A stretch of DNA of 64,000 nucleotides from Clostridium sp. MCC353 (GCF_018785315.1 NZ_WQPN01000094.1:62001-126000), one strand, 5' to 3'; positions 8,263 to 17,098 are shown, counted from the first letter of the stretch. The notes: a model not told the origin generated them from the letters alone. A program made the numbers and translations.

Positions 8263-9636
8263 ATGATAGACGATCAAAGAATAGTGTTATTTGAACAGAT
8301 GCCAATTCCCAAGGCGGTTATGAAATTGGCGGTGCCCACGGTTTTAAGTTCCCTGGTTATGGTGCTTTACAATCTGGCGGATACATATTTTGTTGGAATG
8401 CTGAATAATTCGGTGCAGAATGCGGCCGTGACTTTGGCGGCTCCTGTGCTGTTAGCATTTAACGCGGTCAATAACCTGTTTGGCGTGGGCAGTTCCAGCA
8501 TGATGAGCCGGGCCCTTGGGCGGAAGGAATATGAAACGGTTCGGAGAAGTTCGGCTTTCGGTTTCTACTGCGCGCTGATTTGCGGGCTTTTGCTCTCCTT
8601 TCTGTGTACGGTGTTTCAGCAGCCGCTGTTAGGAATTTTAGGGGCGGATGCCAATACGGCGGCGGCCACGGAGGGATATTTAAAGTGGACGGTCTGTTTT
8701 GGAGCTGCTCCGGCGATTTTGAATGTTGTGATGGCGTATATGGTCAGGTCGGAAGGGGCGTCGCTGCATGCCAGCATTGGAACCATGAGCGGATGTCTTT
8801 TGAATATTATTATCGATCCCATTTTTATACTCCCCTGGGGGCTTAATATGGGGGCCGCGGGCGCAGGACTGGCCACGTTTCTCTCCAACTGTGTGGCGTG
8901 TATTTATTTCTTCATTCTGCTTTATGTGAGACGGAAGAATACCAATGTCTGCATTTCACCGAAAAAATTCGGAATGAAGAAGATGATTGTTCTTGGAGTA
9001 TGCGGGGTGGGAATACCTGCGGCCATACAGAATCTTTTAAATGTAACGGGAATGACGATTTTAAACAACTTTACATCTTCCTTTGGGCCTGACGCCGTGG
9101 CGGCCATGGGCATTTCCCAGAAGATCAACATGGTGCCCATGCAGGTTGCCATGGGATTTTCCCAGGGGGTGATGCCTCTTGTGAGCTATAGTTTTGCGTG
9201 CGGAAACCATAAGCGGATGAAAGAAGCCATCTTTTTCACCATGAAGACTCTGATCCCCTTGCTGGCGCTGGTATCGCTGGGATATTACGTCGGAGCGGGC
9301 GGGCTGATCAGCAGCTTTATGAACAATGAGGTGATTATCGGCTATGGATCAAGGTTCCTGAGGGGATTTTGTCTAAGCATCCCGTTTTTGTGCATGGACT
9401 TTACCGCAGTGGGCGTGTTCCAGGCGGTGGGCATGGGAAAAGCGGCCCTCACGTTTGCGATTTTGAGAAAGATTCTTCTGGAAATACCGGCTCTCTATGT
9501 GCTGAATTTCCTGTTCCCTCTGTATGGACTGGCGTATGCGCAGTTAACGGCGGAATTCGTACTTTCTGTTGCGGCGGTGTGGATGCTGGCCAGGATATTT
9601 GGAAGAATGAAGAAGAGTGAGACGGCGAATTTATAG
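8263..9636 (+). CDS. MATE family efflux transporter
   Basis: A 457-residue inner-membrane exporter with about 12 membrane segments in two homologous halves, as in the multidrug and toxin extrusion family. Typical stretches are KLAVPTVLSSLVMVLYNLADTYF at the N-terminus and NFTSSFGPDAVAAMGISQKI in the second half. It would use a Na+ or H+ gradient to export small organic molecules; the substrate is unknown. I chose the ATG at 8263 (MIDDQRI). The frame extends to a GTG at 8224, but that adds a strongly basic, non-conserved tail. It is a single-gene unit ending in a strong hairpin at 9652-9692. A second MATE gene lies at 59622. Confidence 0.9.
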   Translation: MIDDQRIVLFEQMPIPKAVMKLAVPTVLSSLVMVLYNLADTYFVGMLNNSVQNAAVTLAAPVLLAFNAVNNLFGVGSSSMMSRALGRKEYETVRRSSAFGFYCALICGLLLSFLCTVFQQPLLGILGADANTAAATEGYLKWTVCFGAAPAILNVVMAYMVRSEGASLHASIGTMSGCLLNIIIDPIFILPWGLNMGAAGAGLATFLSNCVACIYFFILLYVRRKNTNVCISPKKFGMKKMIVLGVCGVGIPAAIQNLLNVTGMTILNNFTSSFGPDAVAAMGISQKINMVPMQVAMGFSQGVMPLVSYSFACGNHKRMKEAIFFTMKTLIPLLALVSLGYYVGAGGLISSFMNNEVIIGYGSRFLRGFCLSIPFLCMDFTAVGVFQAVGMGKAALTFAILRKILLEIPALYVLNFLFPLYGLAYAQLTAEFVLSVAAVWMLARIFGRMKKSETANL

Positions 9637-9651
9637 AAATATAGGAATTTT

Positions 9652-9692
9652 AAATGCGGACAGCAGGCCTTTGGGGGCGGCTGTCCGCATTT
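9652..9692 (+). terminator. Intrinsic terminator after MATE gene
   Basis: A 13-base perfect stem, AAATGCGGACAGC with GCTGTCCGCATTT, begins 16 bases after the MATE stop codon and is followed by TTGATTTT. It can also serve the leftward Uma2 gene that ends at 9716. Confidence 0.85.
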
Positions 9693-9715
9693 GATTTTGG
9701 GGGAGTTCTGAACGG

Positions 9716-10255
9716 TTACAACAATTCTTTGATACAGATATTTAATCCTTTTAGTATGCCGGCCGGAACCGGATCTGTGAACCGGTATATGGTTGGCGCT
9801 TCATTTTCAGCCATCAAATAAACCAGAACTGTTTCTTTAGCAGGATCTGCAATCCAGTATTCTTTTACTCCGGCATCCCGGTATAACACAAGCTTTGTGT
9901 AATAGTCCATTCTTTTGCTGCCGGGAGAAACGACCTCAATGATCAGATCAGGGGCCCCATGGCAGCCGTGGTCATCCAGCTTATTCAAATCGAAGATAAC
10001 GGAAATATCTGGTTCGACGTAGGACGTGTTTTCGTTTAAAAATACGGCAAATGGGGCTATATATGGTCTGCATGTCCCGTTATGAGCATTTATATAATTT
10101 AAGATTGTGCCATATAATCTTCCGGCTAAATCCTGATGAAGCCTTCCTGGCGGGGCCATTTTATATAATTGGCCTTTAACTAGTTCAGCTCTCTGCCCTT
10201 CTGGTAAGGCGTATATGTCTTCTATTGTAAAGTCCTCTTCTTTAGATAATGACAT
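9716..10255 (-). CDS. Uma2-family PD-(D/E)XK nuclease (DUF820)
   Basis: A 179-residue protein of the Uma2/DUF820 family, a branch of the PD-(D/E)XK nuclease superfamily. Seen here are FTIEDIYALPEGQRAELVKGQ at the N-terminus, the acidic VEPDISVI (about 95-102), the core strand DLIIEVVSPGS (about 117-127), and YRDAGVKEYWIADP. A likely active-site set is D98, E121 and the K in SKRMDYYTK, as the family pattern predicts. The ATG at 10253-10255 follows AGGAGGG. It stands alone on the reverse strand, convergent with the MATE gene. Uma2 proteins are abundant in cyanobacteria and occur singly in gut Firmicutes; their role is unproven, and a link to mobile elements has been suggested only by family resemblance. 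Confidence 0.85.
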   Translation of the reverse strand: MSLSKEEDFTIEDIYALPEGQRAELVKGQLYKMAPPGRLHQDLAGRLYGTILNYINAHNGTCRPYIAPFAVFLNENTSYVEPDISVIFDLNKLDDHGCHGAPDLIIEVVSPGSKRMDYYTKLVLYRDAGVKEYWIADPAKETVLVYLMAENEAPTIYRFTDPVPAGILKGLNICIKELL

Positions 10256-10631
10256 AATAAAGCCCTCCTTTCTGTGCTCAGGAGCATACTCTTTGATCTC
10301 GGGAGTGTGTTTGAAAATTCATTACTGTCATCTGAACGCCCCGCTTTGCGGGAGATTTGCCCCGAATTCGGTCAACGCAGCCCGCTGCGCCTCCTTCATC
10401 TGGAACAAATCTCCCACAAACTGTAACGCACAGATGCAGAAGGCAATTTTTAATCACACTCTAAGGCGGCAAGAGGGATTTTAAATCAAACCACTGCTGG
10501 GGAATAAACAGTATTTATTTAAAAATATTGTATCATTAAAAAATTCCATAAACAAGCCTGCCCCAATGCATTTTTAGGCCTTTATATACCGCATCTTTTC
10601 ATTTCCCCGTTTATCGCTTATAATGAGGTGA

Positions 10632-10690
10632 TATCCGGTGATTCTTGACCTGATTTCGCGGTCAGGAAATAAGCCGCCCTGAACAGCTTC
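10632..10690. repeat. Partial family-A repeat
   Basis: The stretch with TTCTTGACC, GGTCAGGAAATAAGCCG and CTGAACAG parallels 1446-1501 of the composite element, with decayed pairing. It lies in the 515-base gap 10256-10770. That gap also holds a GGGAGATTTG/CAAATCTCCC stem (about 10349-10420) and, presumably, the promoter of the TPR-MORN pair. No gene is seen there. Confidence 0.55.
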
Positions 10691-10770
10691 AAAGTATGTA
10701 AGAACAGAGGAAACAGGGCATTTCATAAAGATGACTTACAGTAGGATTCAAGTTAGAAAGGGAGGAAACT

Positions 10771-11778
10771 ATGAAAAAGAAGAAAACGTCCATGATTGTG
10801 GCGGGCATCCTCATTCTGCTGATTGCGGCAGCGGCGGTTCTGACTGTTGCGAAAACAGTGAAAGCGGACAGCCTGAGAAAGGCATTTGCAGAGCAGATGA
10901 GCCTGGGCGAGCGGTATCTTCTGGAGCAGAACTATGAAGAAGCGGTTATTGCATTTCAAATGGCAATTGAGATCGATCCGAAGAATGGGGACAGCTATCT
11001 GAAATTATCAGAGGCATACGCGGGAACCGGAGATTATGAGAATGCGGTCTCGGCGTTGGAAAATGGATACGGGCAGACACAGGATGAACGGCTGATGAAA
11101 GCAATAGAAAAATACCAGCGACTGCTGAAGCAGATTCCGGTGCTGGAACGTTTGGCAGAGGTGATGGCGCAGGCAGACCGGGATACGGTATGGGAGTTTC
11201 AAAAGGGGGATGAGTACCGGGATATGGCGGATTCGGCGGAGGAAGTGATCATTTATCCTGTGGATGATAAAATGTATCTGCTGATCTATCCATGCGGCCA
11301 CTGTTACTATGGAACCATGGAAGACGGAAAACGTTCCGGGCATGGCATTTGGGCTGCTTATGATGTTTCAAGTGAGTTCAGCAGTTATTATGACGGGGAA
11401 TGGGCGGAAGATTTTCCGGATGGAGCGGGTAAATACTGGACGGTATGCCATCCTGTGCCGGAGGATTTGTTCTATGATGAGGGCACATGGGCGGACGGAT
11501 TGGAACATGGACAGATAATTTCCACCTATGTCTCAACTTATGACGGAGAGACGTATACTGATCAGACAGTCCATACCTCTAAAAACGGAATTCCCGATGA
11601 GGTGGCCGATCTGCATCCGGAAAGAAAACATACTGCAGAAGGCAAGGAGTTTTACTGCATGTATTCCGATGAGGAACGAAGTGAATATGCCATTAAAGGG
11701 AGGAAGTACGGGATTGTGCATGCGGGAAAGGGCGTGGATGACAATAAGAGCATGATCCGCAGAGAGGATGAAGAATAG
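10771..11778 (+). CDS. Membrane-anchored TPR-MORN repeat protein (copy 1)
   Basis: A 335-residue protein, not identified beyond its domains. A single N-terminal membrane anchor (about residues 7-27) is followed by two or more TPR-like units (about 48-125; LLEQNYEEAVIAFQMAIEID and SEAYAGTGDYENAVSALENG). A spacer follows, then MORN-like units at about 170-240 (YYGTMEDGKRSGHGIW, YYDGEWAEDFPDGAGKYW, EGTWADGLEHG). It is probably held outside the membrane, with TPRs for protein contacts and MORN strands for lipid or wall contact (inference). The ATG follows GGGAGG. A full-length paralogue starts 20 bases downstream, so the pair is a tandem duplication in one operon. It differs most from its sister in the last 90 residues. 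Confidence 0.8.
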   Translation: MKKKKTSMIVAGILILLIAAAAVLTVAKTVKADSLRKAFAEQMSLGERYLLEQNYEEAVIAFQMAIEIDPKNGDSYLKLSEAYAGTGDYENAVSALENGYGQTQDERLMKAIEKYQRLLKQIPVLERLAEVMAQADRDTVWEFQKGDEYRDMADSAEEVIIYPVDDKMYLLIYPCGHCYYGTMEDGKRSGHGIWAAYDVSSEFSSYYDGEWAEDFPDGAGKYWTVCHPVPEDLFYDEGTWADGLEHGQIISTYVSTYDGETYTDQTVHTSKNGIPDEVADLHPERKHTAEGKEFYCMYSDEERSEYAIKGRKYGIVHAGKGVDDNKSMIRREDEE

Positions 11779-11798
11779 GGGATAGATGGAGGAGTTAT

Positions 11799-12782
11799 AT
11801 GAAGAACAAAAAGATAATCTGGACAGCTGCGGTTATTTTGGCTGTGCTGGCAGCTGCGGCAATCTTGTTTGTGACCGCCGGAAAGGTTAAGGCGGAGAAT
11901 TTAAAGAAGGCATTTGCAGAGCAGATGAGTTTGGGCGAACGGTATCTGCTGGAACAACGTTACGAAGAGGCGGTTATTGCATTTGAACTGGCAATTGAAA
12001 TTGACCCGAAAAATGCGGATACCTATCTGAAATTGTCGGAGGCCTATGTTGGAACGGGAAACTATGAAAGCGCGGTTTCGACATTGGAAAAAGGATTTGA
12101 GAATACCCAGGACAGCCGTTTGGAGGAAGCCAGGAAAAAGTATGAGCGTCTGCTTGGATATTTGCCGGTATTTACACAGCTGTCAGAGATTATGGCGCAG
12201 TCGGACCGGGATGGGGTATGGGACTATATGAAAGGGGATGAGTATCAGGAACTGGCCGGATCGCTGGACGAAGTGATTGCTTATCCGGCAGGTGATGGGA
12301 TGTACCTGTTGGTATATCCGTGCGGCCATAGCTATTATGGAACTGTAAAAGATGGAAAACGTTCCGGGCATGGAATCTGGGCGGCCTATGATTATGCGGA
12401 AGAGCTCAGCAGCTATTTTGACGGGGAATGGGAGGATGATTACCCTAATGGGACCGGGATCGACTGGTCCGTTGATCTTACGAAACCGGAGGAATTATAT
12501 TGTCTCAAAGGCAGCTGGAAAAATGGCCTGGAGGACGGCAGGATAGATGCTGAGGATACTTACATCTATGGAGGAGAAGATAGTGTCGATAAGTATTTCT
12601 ATACGGCAAAGGATGGGGTCCCGGATAAGGTTGAAGATCCGGATTATGAGGGCACTGAAAGAGGTTACTGTATATATTGGAGTGATGAATTTAGTGTATA
12701 CTCAGGGGTAAGAACTGTATTCGGAATAACCCATGCTGGTAAAGGGCTTGATGATTTCAGCAGTGTGATGCAGGAACAATAA
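11799..12782 (+). CDS. Membrane-anchored TPR-MORN repeat protein (copy 2)
   Basis: A 327-residue paralogue of the gene at 10771 with the same order: membrane anchor (about 6-26), TPR units (about 46-125), MORN-like units (about 170-240). The central block is almost unchanged between copies (AFAEQMSLGERYLLEQ; DGKRSGHGIWAAYD), while the C-terminal 85 residues have drifted. Both copies end near an HAGKGxDD motif (THAGKGLDD here), so that tail is conserved for some purpose. The start follows GGAGG. The function is unknown; the duplicated, membrane-tethered repeat architecture suggests an extracytoplasmic scaffold. Immediately after the stop lie one copy of a 95-base duplicated intergenic sequence and a palindromic repeat. 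Confidence 0.8.
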   Translation: MKNKKIIWTAAVILAVLAAAAILFVTAGKVKAENLKKAFAEQMSLGERYLLEQRYEEAVIAFELAIEIDPKNADTYLKLSEAYVGTGNYESAVSTLEKGFENTQDSRLEEARKKYERLLGYLPVFTQLSEIMAQSDRDGVWDYMKGDEYQELAGSLDEVIAYPAGDGMYLLVYPCGHSYYGTVKDGKRSGHGIWAAYDYAEELSSYFDGEWEDDYPNGTGIDWSVDLTKPEELYCLKGSWKNGLEDGRIDAEDTYIYGGEDSVDKYFYTAKDGVPDKVEDPDYEGTERGYCIYWSDEFSVYSGVRTVFGITHAGKGLDDFSSVMQEQ

Positions 12783-12874
12783 AATCGTAAAATTATTAAA
12801 AGATATTTAATTGTAGTACCTCTTTGGCAACATGTAAATTAATTTACAGACATTATTACATTTTTATACGGGTG
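12781..12874. repeat. About 95-bp intergenic repeat, copy 1
   Basis: From AAAATCGTAAAA through AGATATTTAATTGTAGT, CCTCTTTGGCA and TTTTTATACGG, this matches 20509-20606 with only scattered differences. The shared sequence has TTGTAG and a downstream TATACT-like box 18 bases apart, so it may carry a promoter. Here it leads into a palindrome rather than a gene. Confidence 0.75.
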
Positions 12875-12932
12875 TTTTTTACATGAAGGGTGAAGGCATT
12901 TTCAGAAATGCCTTCACCCTTCATGTAAAAAA
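12875..12932. repeat. KGEGIF palindrome, locus 1
   Basis: A 27-base left arm beginning TTTTTTACATGAAGGG pairs perfectly with the right arm ending CCCTTCATGTAAAAAA; the four-base loop is TCAG. A broken extra arm end (CTTCATGTAAAAAA) follows directly. It lies between the convergent genes ending at 12782 and 12961, so it could stop transcription in both directions; the right arm of each strand ends in A-rich rather than T-rich sequence. Confidence 0.85.
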
Positions 12933-12960
12933 CTTCATGTAAAAAACAGATATATTGCTA

Positions 12961-13779
12961 CTAAAATTCAACAGTAAACCCGTCATAAGCCGTAAGAAAC
13001 CCATACTCAGCCGCATACTCTGCCATTTCATCGTAAATCAGCTCACCATTATGGGAAAAATGGGTGATTACGCGGATTGTGCGGTCATCGATACAGCCAA
13101 AGGAAGCCAGACGGCGAACCATTTCTCTGTCATCCTCTAATCCCATATGGTAATTTCCGTCCCGGTGTTTTCCCATGGTACAGTCCATGCTTACCAGGTC
13201 AACGTGCCGTCCTTTCAGATAATCCCAGGTGATTTCAGGAAAGAGGCCGGTATCGTTGGCATATAGCAGTGCCTTTCCCTGATGCTCGACCAGGTAGACG
13301 TAACAGCGTTCGTCTTTTTTATGGTTGGCCAGCAAGGCCGTTATGGTGTGGTCTGCTGTTTTAAATGAGATAAAAGGTTCAATTTGGTGGAATGACGTGG
13401 CTTTCAGGAGCCGTTCATCCTGTTTTGCCGCCCACTTATAAGCTGAAAAAACGGAATCGTTTCCATATATCTGCAAAGGCGCTGTTAAGCCATGGGAAAA
13501 TGGTTCCGCCCTGTTGATCAGCTCCTGAGGATAGAAATGGTCGTCATGGGAATGAGTGACGATCATAGAAGTGATATCAGGAAGGGGGAGGCCCTGATAA
13601 AATTCATGGCAGGCTGTGTCTGGAGGCAGATCTACTAAAAGTGTGTCGTCGATGAGGGCCTGGGAGCGGGTTCTGATATTGCGGCCGCCGGCATTTCTGG
13701 CTTTTTGGCAGGCCGGGCATCTGCAGAAAGCAGAGGGCCAGCCTTCCGCGGCCGCTGTTCCGTAGTATTTGATTTTCAT
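12961..13779 (-). CDS. MBL-fold metal-dependent hydrolase, PhnP-like
   Basis: A 272-residue cytoplasmic hydrolase of the metallo-beta-lactamase fold. The metal site THSHDDH (H76, H78, D80, H81) is intact. A cysteine cluster (C19, C21, C24 in FCRCPACQKA) matches the structural zinc site of PhnP-type phosphodiesterases. The C-terminal histidine motif is VITHFSH. It is the last gene of a leftward operon after the two permeases and the binding lipoprotein, 23 bases from the permease stop. That position suggests it processes the imported compound, perhaps a cyclic phosphate or lactone-type sugar derivative (inference). The ATG at 13777-13779 follows AAAGGAG. Confidence 0.87.
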   Translation of the reverse strand: MKIKYYGTAAAEGWPSAFCRCPACQKARNAGGRNIRTRSQALIDDTLLVDLPPDTACHEFYQGLPLPDITSMIVTHSHDDHFYPQELINRAEPFSHGLTAPLQIYGNDSVFSAYKWAAKQDERLLKATSFHQIEPFISFKTADHTITALLANHKKDERCYVYLVEHQGKALLYANDTGLFPEITWDYLKGRHVDLVSMDCTMGKHRDGNYHMGLEDDREMVRRLASFGCIDDRTIRVITHFSHNGELIYDEMAEYAAEYGFLTAYDGFTVEF

Positions 13780-13802
13780 ACTGGAACTCCTTTCGTGTTA
13801 TT

Positions 13803-14636
13803 TTATAGTTTTACGGCGCCGCTTGTCATGCCGCCGATAATATTTTTCTGCATGAAGATGTAGAAAATGACAATGGGAAGGCTGGACAAGACAAAACAGG
13901 TAAATGTCAGGCCGTAATCAATGTTGAATTCCGACTGGAAATTATACTGAAATATGGTCAGTGTCCAACTGGATGGATTGCGGTTCAGCATAACAAGGGG
14001 CATCATGAAGTCATTCCACATCATCAGCCCTTCACGGATCAAAACGGTGGCCATCATGGGCTTTAACAGCGGAAAAACCACAGATTTATAGGACTGAAGG
14101 GTGGAAGCGCCGTCGATATAGGCGGCCTCTTCCAGTTCCGTGGGTATGGAAGCGAGGAAGCCGACATATAAAAATACGCTTTCACAGGTGGCATAAGCGA
14201 TATATAAGACAACAACTCCGGCTGCATTTGTTAAATGGAAGGCGCTCATAAGCTTTACGAGCGGCATCATGCGTACCTGAAATGGTATAAAGATCCCCAT
14301 CAGAAGAAAGTAATAAATACCCCGGTATAATCTGCTGACGCCCATGGACCGCGAAATGGCGTAACTCATCATCGGCATGATCAGCATATTTCCGCCCAGA
14401 GCGGCCAGGGTGATGCAGAAGGTATTTCTGAGAGCGTAATAAAACTTGGGATTTTTTAATATTTCCACATAGCTGTCCAGATAGAGGCCTTTTGGAAAAG
14501 TAAAAAAGCTTTTGGTGCTTTCCGAAGCTGTTTTAAACGTGGTCACTACCGTGATATAGAGCGGCGTCATAATGGTAAGCAGGCCGAAAACCAGAACCAG
14601 ATATACGGCTATTTTGGCTGTTTTTTTCTGTATCAT
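13803..14636 (-). CDS. Carbohydrate ABC transporter permease, MalG type
   Basis: A 277-residue CUT1 membrane subunit with about six helices and an EAA loop reading EEAAYIDGASTLQSYKSVVFPLL. It ends in GGMTSGAVKL, the normal MalG-type tail. I start it at the ATG at 14634-14636; a TTG two codons upstream also lies in frame, but the AGAAGGTG ribosome site fits the ATG. It follows the MalF-type gene closely and precedes the MBL-fold hydrolase. It acts with the lipoprotein at 15615-16919, and no ATPase gene is present in the operon. Confidence 0.92.
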   Translation of the reverse strand: MIQKKTAKIAVYLVLVFGLLTIMTPLYITVVTTFKTASESTKSFFTFPKGLYLDSYVEILKNPKFYYALRNTFCITLAALGGNMLIMPMMSYAISRSMGVSRLYRGIYYFLLMGIFIPFQVRMMPLVKLMSAFHLTNAAGVVVLYIAYATCESVFLYVGFLASIPTELEEAAYIDGASTLQSYKSVVFPLLKPMMATVLIREGLMMWNDFMMPLVMLNRNPSSWTLTIFQYNFQSEFNIDYGLTFTCFVLSSLPIVIFYIFMQKNIIGGMTSGAVKL

Positions 14637-14642
14637 AATCAA

Positions 14643-15539
14643 TCACACCTTCTTTTTATTTGATATTGTAATCTGTGCGACCGAGATGGCGCAGATAATC
14701 AGGCCGGTAACAATCGCTATGGCAATGCTGTAGCTGTAACGGTTCTCCACAAAACCCTGATTATAGATCAGCATGGCAATGCTTTCCGTTTTACCGGCCG
14801 GCCCGCCTTCGGTGAGGCTTTTTACATAGTCAAATACCATGATTCCGCTTTTCAGCACCATGACCAGCACCACGCTCAGGACAGGAATCAGAAATGGCAC
14901 TGTAATTTTCTTAAAACGCTGCCAGCTGCTGGCTCCGTCCAGAGCGGCCGCTTCATATAGATCCACAGGAATCGTCTGAAGACCTGCCAAAAACAACACT
15001 GTGGGGATGGCCGACCCCTGCCAGATATTTACAAACAGGATTCCATAGATGGCCAGGTCAGGGTTTGCCAGAATGTTGGTGCTGAGAACTTCAATATGCA
15101 GAGACTTACCGATTACCGGAAGCATGCGGTAGAAGATTTGGTTGAAGATAAGGCCGACGGTCATGGCGCTTAATACTGCGGGCAGGAAGTAAAACGCACG
15201 AAACGTTGTGATACCCTTTATCTTGCTGTTGAGCAGCAGAGCCAGAATCAGGCTCAGGCTTACAATGCCGACGATCAGCAGAACACTGTATTGCAGGTTA
15301 AAAGTGAGGGATTTGAAAAAGCGTTTATCGGCAAACAGCTTTGCATAGTTTTTAAATCCGATAAAGTCAAATTTAGGACTGATGCCGTTCCAGTTGGTCA
15401 TGCTGTAATAGATTCCCATGCCTATGGGAAGTATGAAAAATATGCTGTACAGAATCAGGCCCGGGATGGTAAAACATGCAAATGTCACGGCTTTTTCTGT
15501 GGGCCTTTTTCTTCTGTGCGGTCCGGAATGATATGCCAT
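14643..15539 (-). CDS. Carbohydrate ABC transporter permease, MalF type
   Basis: A 298-residue CUT1 membrane subunit. A basic N-terminus (HRRKRP) precedes the first helix (about 18-40), and TNWNGIS follows it, a stretch shared with the permease at 43210. The EAA loop is DLYEAAALDGASSWQRFKK. The start at 15537-15539 follows CAGGAGG. The strong likeness to the permease of the third importer (43210-44097) suggests related substrates. The gap between the binding-protein gene and this gene carries a stem-loop (15571-15601) that could lower permease output relative to the binding protein. Confidence 0.92.
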   Translation of the reverse strand: MAYHSGPHRRKRPTEKAVTFACFTIPGLILYSIFFILPIGMGIYYSMTNWNGISPKFDFIGFKNYAKLFADKRFFKSLTFNLQYSVLLIVGIVSLSLILALLLNSKIKGITTFRAFYFLPAVLSAMTVGLIFNQIFYRMLPVIGKSLHIEVLSTNILANPDLAIYGILFVNIWQGSAIPTVLFLAGLQTIPVDLYEAAALDGASSWQRFKKITVPFLIPVLSVVLVMVLKSGIMVFDYVKSLTEGGPAGKTESIAMLIYNQGFVENRYSYSIAIAIVTGLIICAISVAQITISNKKKV

Positions 15540-15570
15540 AATGTTCCTCCTGTAAGATTTTTAATGAGTA

Positions 15571-15601
15571 CGGCGGTGGGCAATTGGAATGCGCACCGCC
15601 G
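15571..15601 (-). promoter_or_regulatory. Stem-loop between binding-protein and permease genes
   Basis: An eight-base perfect stem, CGGCGGTG with CACCGCCG, has a 15-base loop. It sits in the 75-base gap after the binding-protein stop codon. No T-run follows on the reverse strand, so it fits an mRNA-stabilising or partly attenuating hairpin better than a full terminator. Confidence 0.55.
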
Positions 15602-15614
15602 GATTTACTTATGC

Positions 15615-16919
15615 TTACTCTTCACTATATTTTGCTGTAATAGCTTCGCCGCAGGCAGCTAAGAATGTATCGATATCTCCGTCCATCAGAAGCTGCTGGG
15701 CCGGTGTGCGCATATCTTCTCTCAAGCCGCTTGGCCAGATGGCGTTTGGAGATTCAAACATGTCGCCTGCATCCATTTTATCCGTAACTGCCTTAAATTC
15801 AGGGACATTGTAGTTAACGCCTTTTACCATGTTGGGAGATCCTTCGTTATCCGCATAAATCTGTCCCGCCTCCGTGGTGGAGAGGAAACGCAGGAAATCA
15901 AGGGCCTCATCAGGGTGCTTGCAGCCGGTGAATACAGCGAAGTTGGTATCTATGCTGATCGGGACTTTTTTATTGATTCCCGTAGGATCCGGATAGGGGA
16001 TCATGGCAATGTTCATATCGGGGCTGCTGGATTTCATGCTGACTAAACCGGAAGTAACAAAAACATACATAGCTCCTTTTCCGTTGACAAAATCCGCAAT
16101 AGCAGACTGGTGATCCACACCTAAAGAATCAGGAGCGCCGTATTTCTTCATGTCCAGTATGGCATTTGCGTAAGCGTTTAATGTGCTGGAATCCTTTGCT
16201 GTCATTTCGCCCGAAGCGATTTTTCTGAATTCTTCATCACTGTCATTATTAATGATTCCGACCATACGCTCCATACGCTGACCGATCATATAGGTTTCTT
16301 TATCTTCATTTATAAATGGGGTGATCCCGGCGGCCTGGAGTTTTTCGCATGCGTCCATCAGCTCTTCATAGGTGGTTGGAAGCTGGATATTATTCTGATC
16401 AAACATATCTTTGTTGCAGTAAATACCCCAGGAACTGAGGGCGATTGGGAGGCGGTACAGCTTTCCGTCATATTTTGCCATTTCAATGGCTGTGGGGTTT
16501 ATATTATCCAGAAAATCCTGGCCGGTAATCTCTGTTAACAGCCCGTCTTCGAACAACTGGTCATAAGTTGCGCTGGTAGAAAAACTCACGATGTCAGGCA
16601 TGTCGTTGGAAGCAATTCTGGTTAAAAGCACAGTTTTGGCATCCGGTACGGAAGTCTGGGTGATCTCCACATTAGGATGTTCTTTTTCATAAGCCTCAAT
16701 AATCAGATCCATGGCCCGGATAGCTTCCGTTTCTGATTTGTGGGAATAGTATTCCAGTTTGATCTTTTCTCCGGAACCGGCGGCCTGGGTTTCTGATTTC
16801 CCGGCGGTATTTTCCTGTGTATTCTGGCTGGAATCCGGTTTGCTGCCAAAAGAGCAGGCAGTCATGGACGCTGCCAGGGCTGCGGCAGTCATCAGAGCGG
16901 TAATTCTTTTAAATTTCAT
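15615..16919 (-). CDS. Extracellular solute-binding lipoprotein (family 1)
   Basis: A 434-residue sugar-binding lipoprotein and the first gene of the leftward operon. Its signal peptide has lipobox SMTAC with lipidated C22. A polar linker to about residue 45 is followed by a family-1 binding domain (KLEYYSHKSETEAIRAMDLI at its start, then DMPDIVSFSTSATYDQLFEDG). I chose the second of two nearby ATGs because GGAGGG lies only two bases before the first. It resembles the binding protein at 41648 in the middle region (YYS/GIYCN, KMD, TAFxLSSD-type stretches), consistent with paralogous importers. It diverges from the kinase at 17099. Confidence 0.92.
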   Translation of the reverse strand: MKFKRITALMTAAALAASMTACSFGSKPDSSQNTQENTAGKSETQAAGSGEKIKLEYYSHKSETEAIRAMDLIIEAYEKEHPNVEITQTSVPDAKTVLLTRIASNDMPDIVSFSTSATYDQLFEDGLLTEITGQDFLDNINPTAIEMAKYDGKLYRLPIALSSWGIYCNKDMFDQNNIQLPTTYEELMDACEKLQAAGITPFINEDKETYMIGQRMERMVGIINNDSDEEFRKIASGEMTAKDSSTLNAYANAILDMKKYGAPDSLGVDHQSAIADFVNGKGAMYVFVTSGLVSMKSSSPDMNIAMIPYPDPTGINKKVPISIDTNFAVFTGCKHPDEALDFLRFLSTTEAGQIYADNEGSPNMVKGVNYNVPEFKAVTDKMDAGDMFESPNAIWPSGLREDMRTPAQQLLMDGDIDTFLAACGEAITAKYSEE

Positions 16920-17098
16920 AATCATTTCCCTCCTGTGTTTCTTATATGTATTTTGTTAACCTCTGTTAAGTACTATATCAAAACTGCGTTCCGCTGTGAA
17001 TTGCCGCAGCTCAGATTTATTGTCATGATATAAGATCATTGGATTCATCTTGACGAATTTATTCATCCACATTATTCTTAAAATACAGGAGGGGGAGC

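Noticed and set aside
10215-10484. 89-codon frame overlapping the start of the Uma2 gene
   Set aside because: It begins inside the Uma2 gene on the opposite strand, runs through palindromic intergenic DNA, has no ribosome site, and its product looks random.
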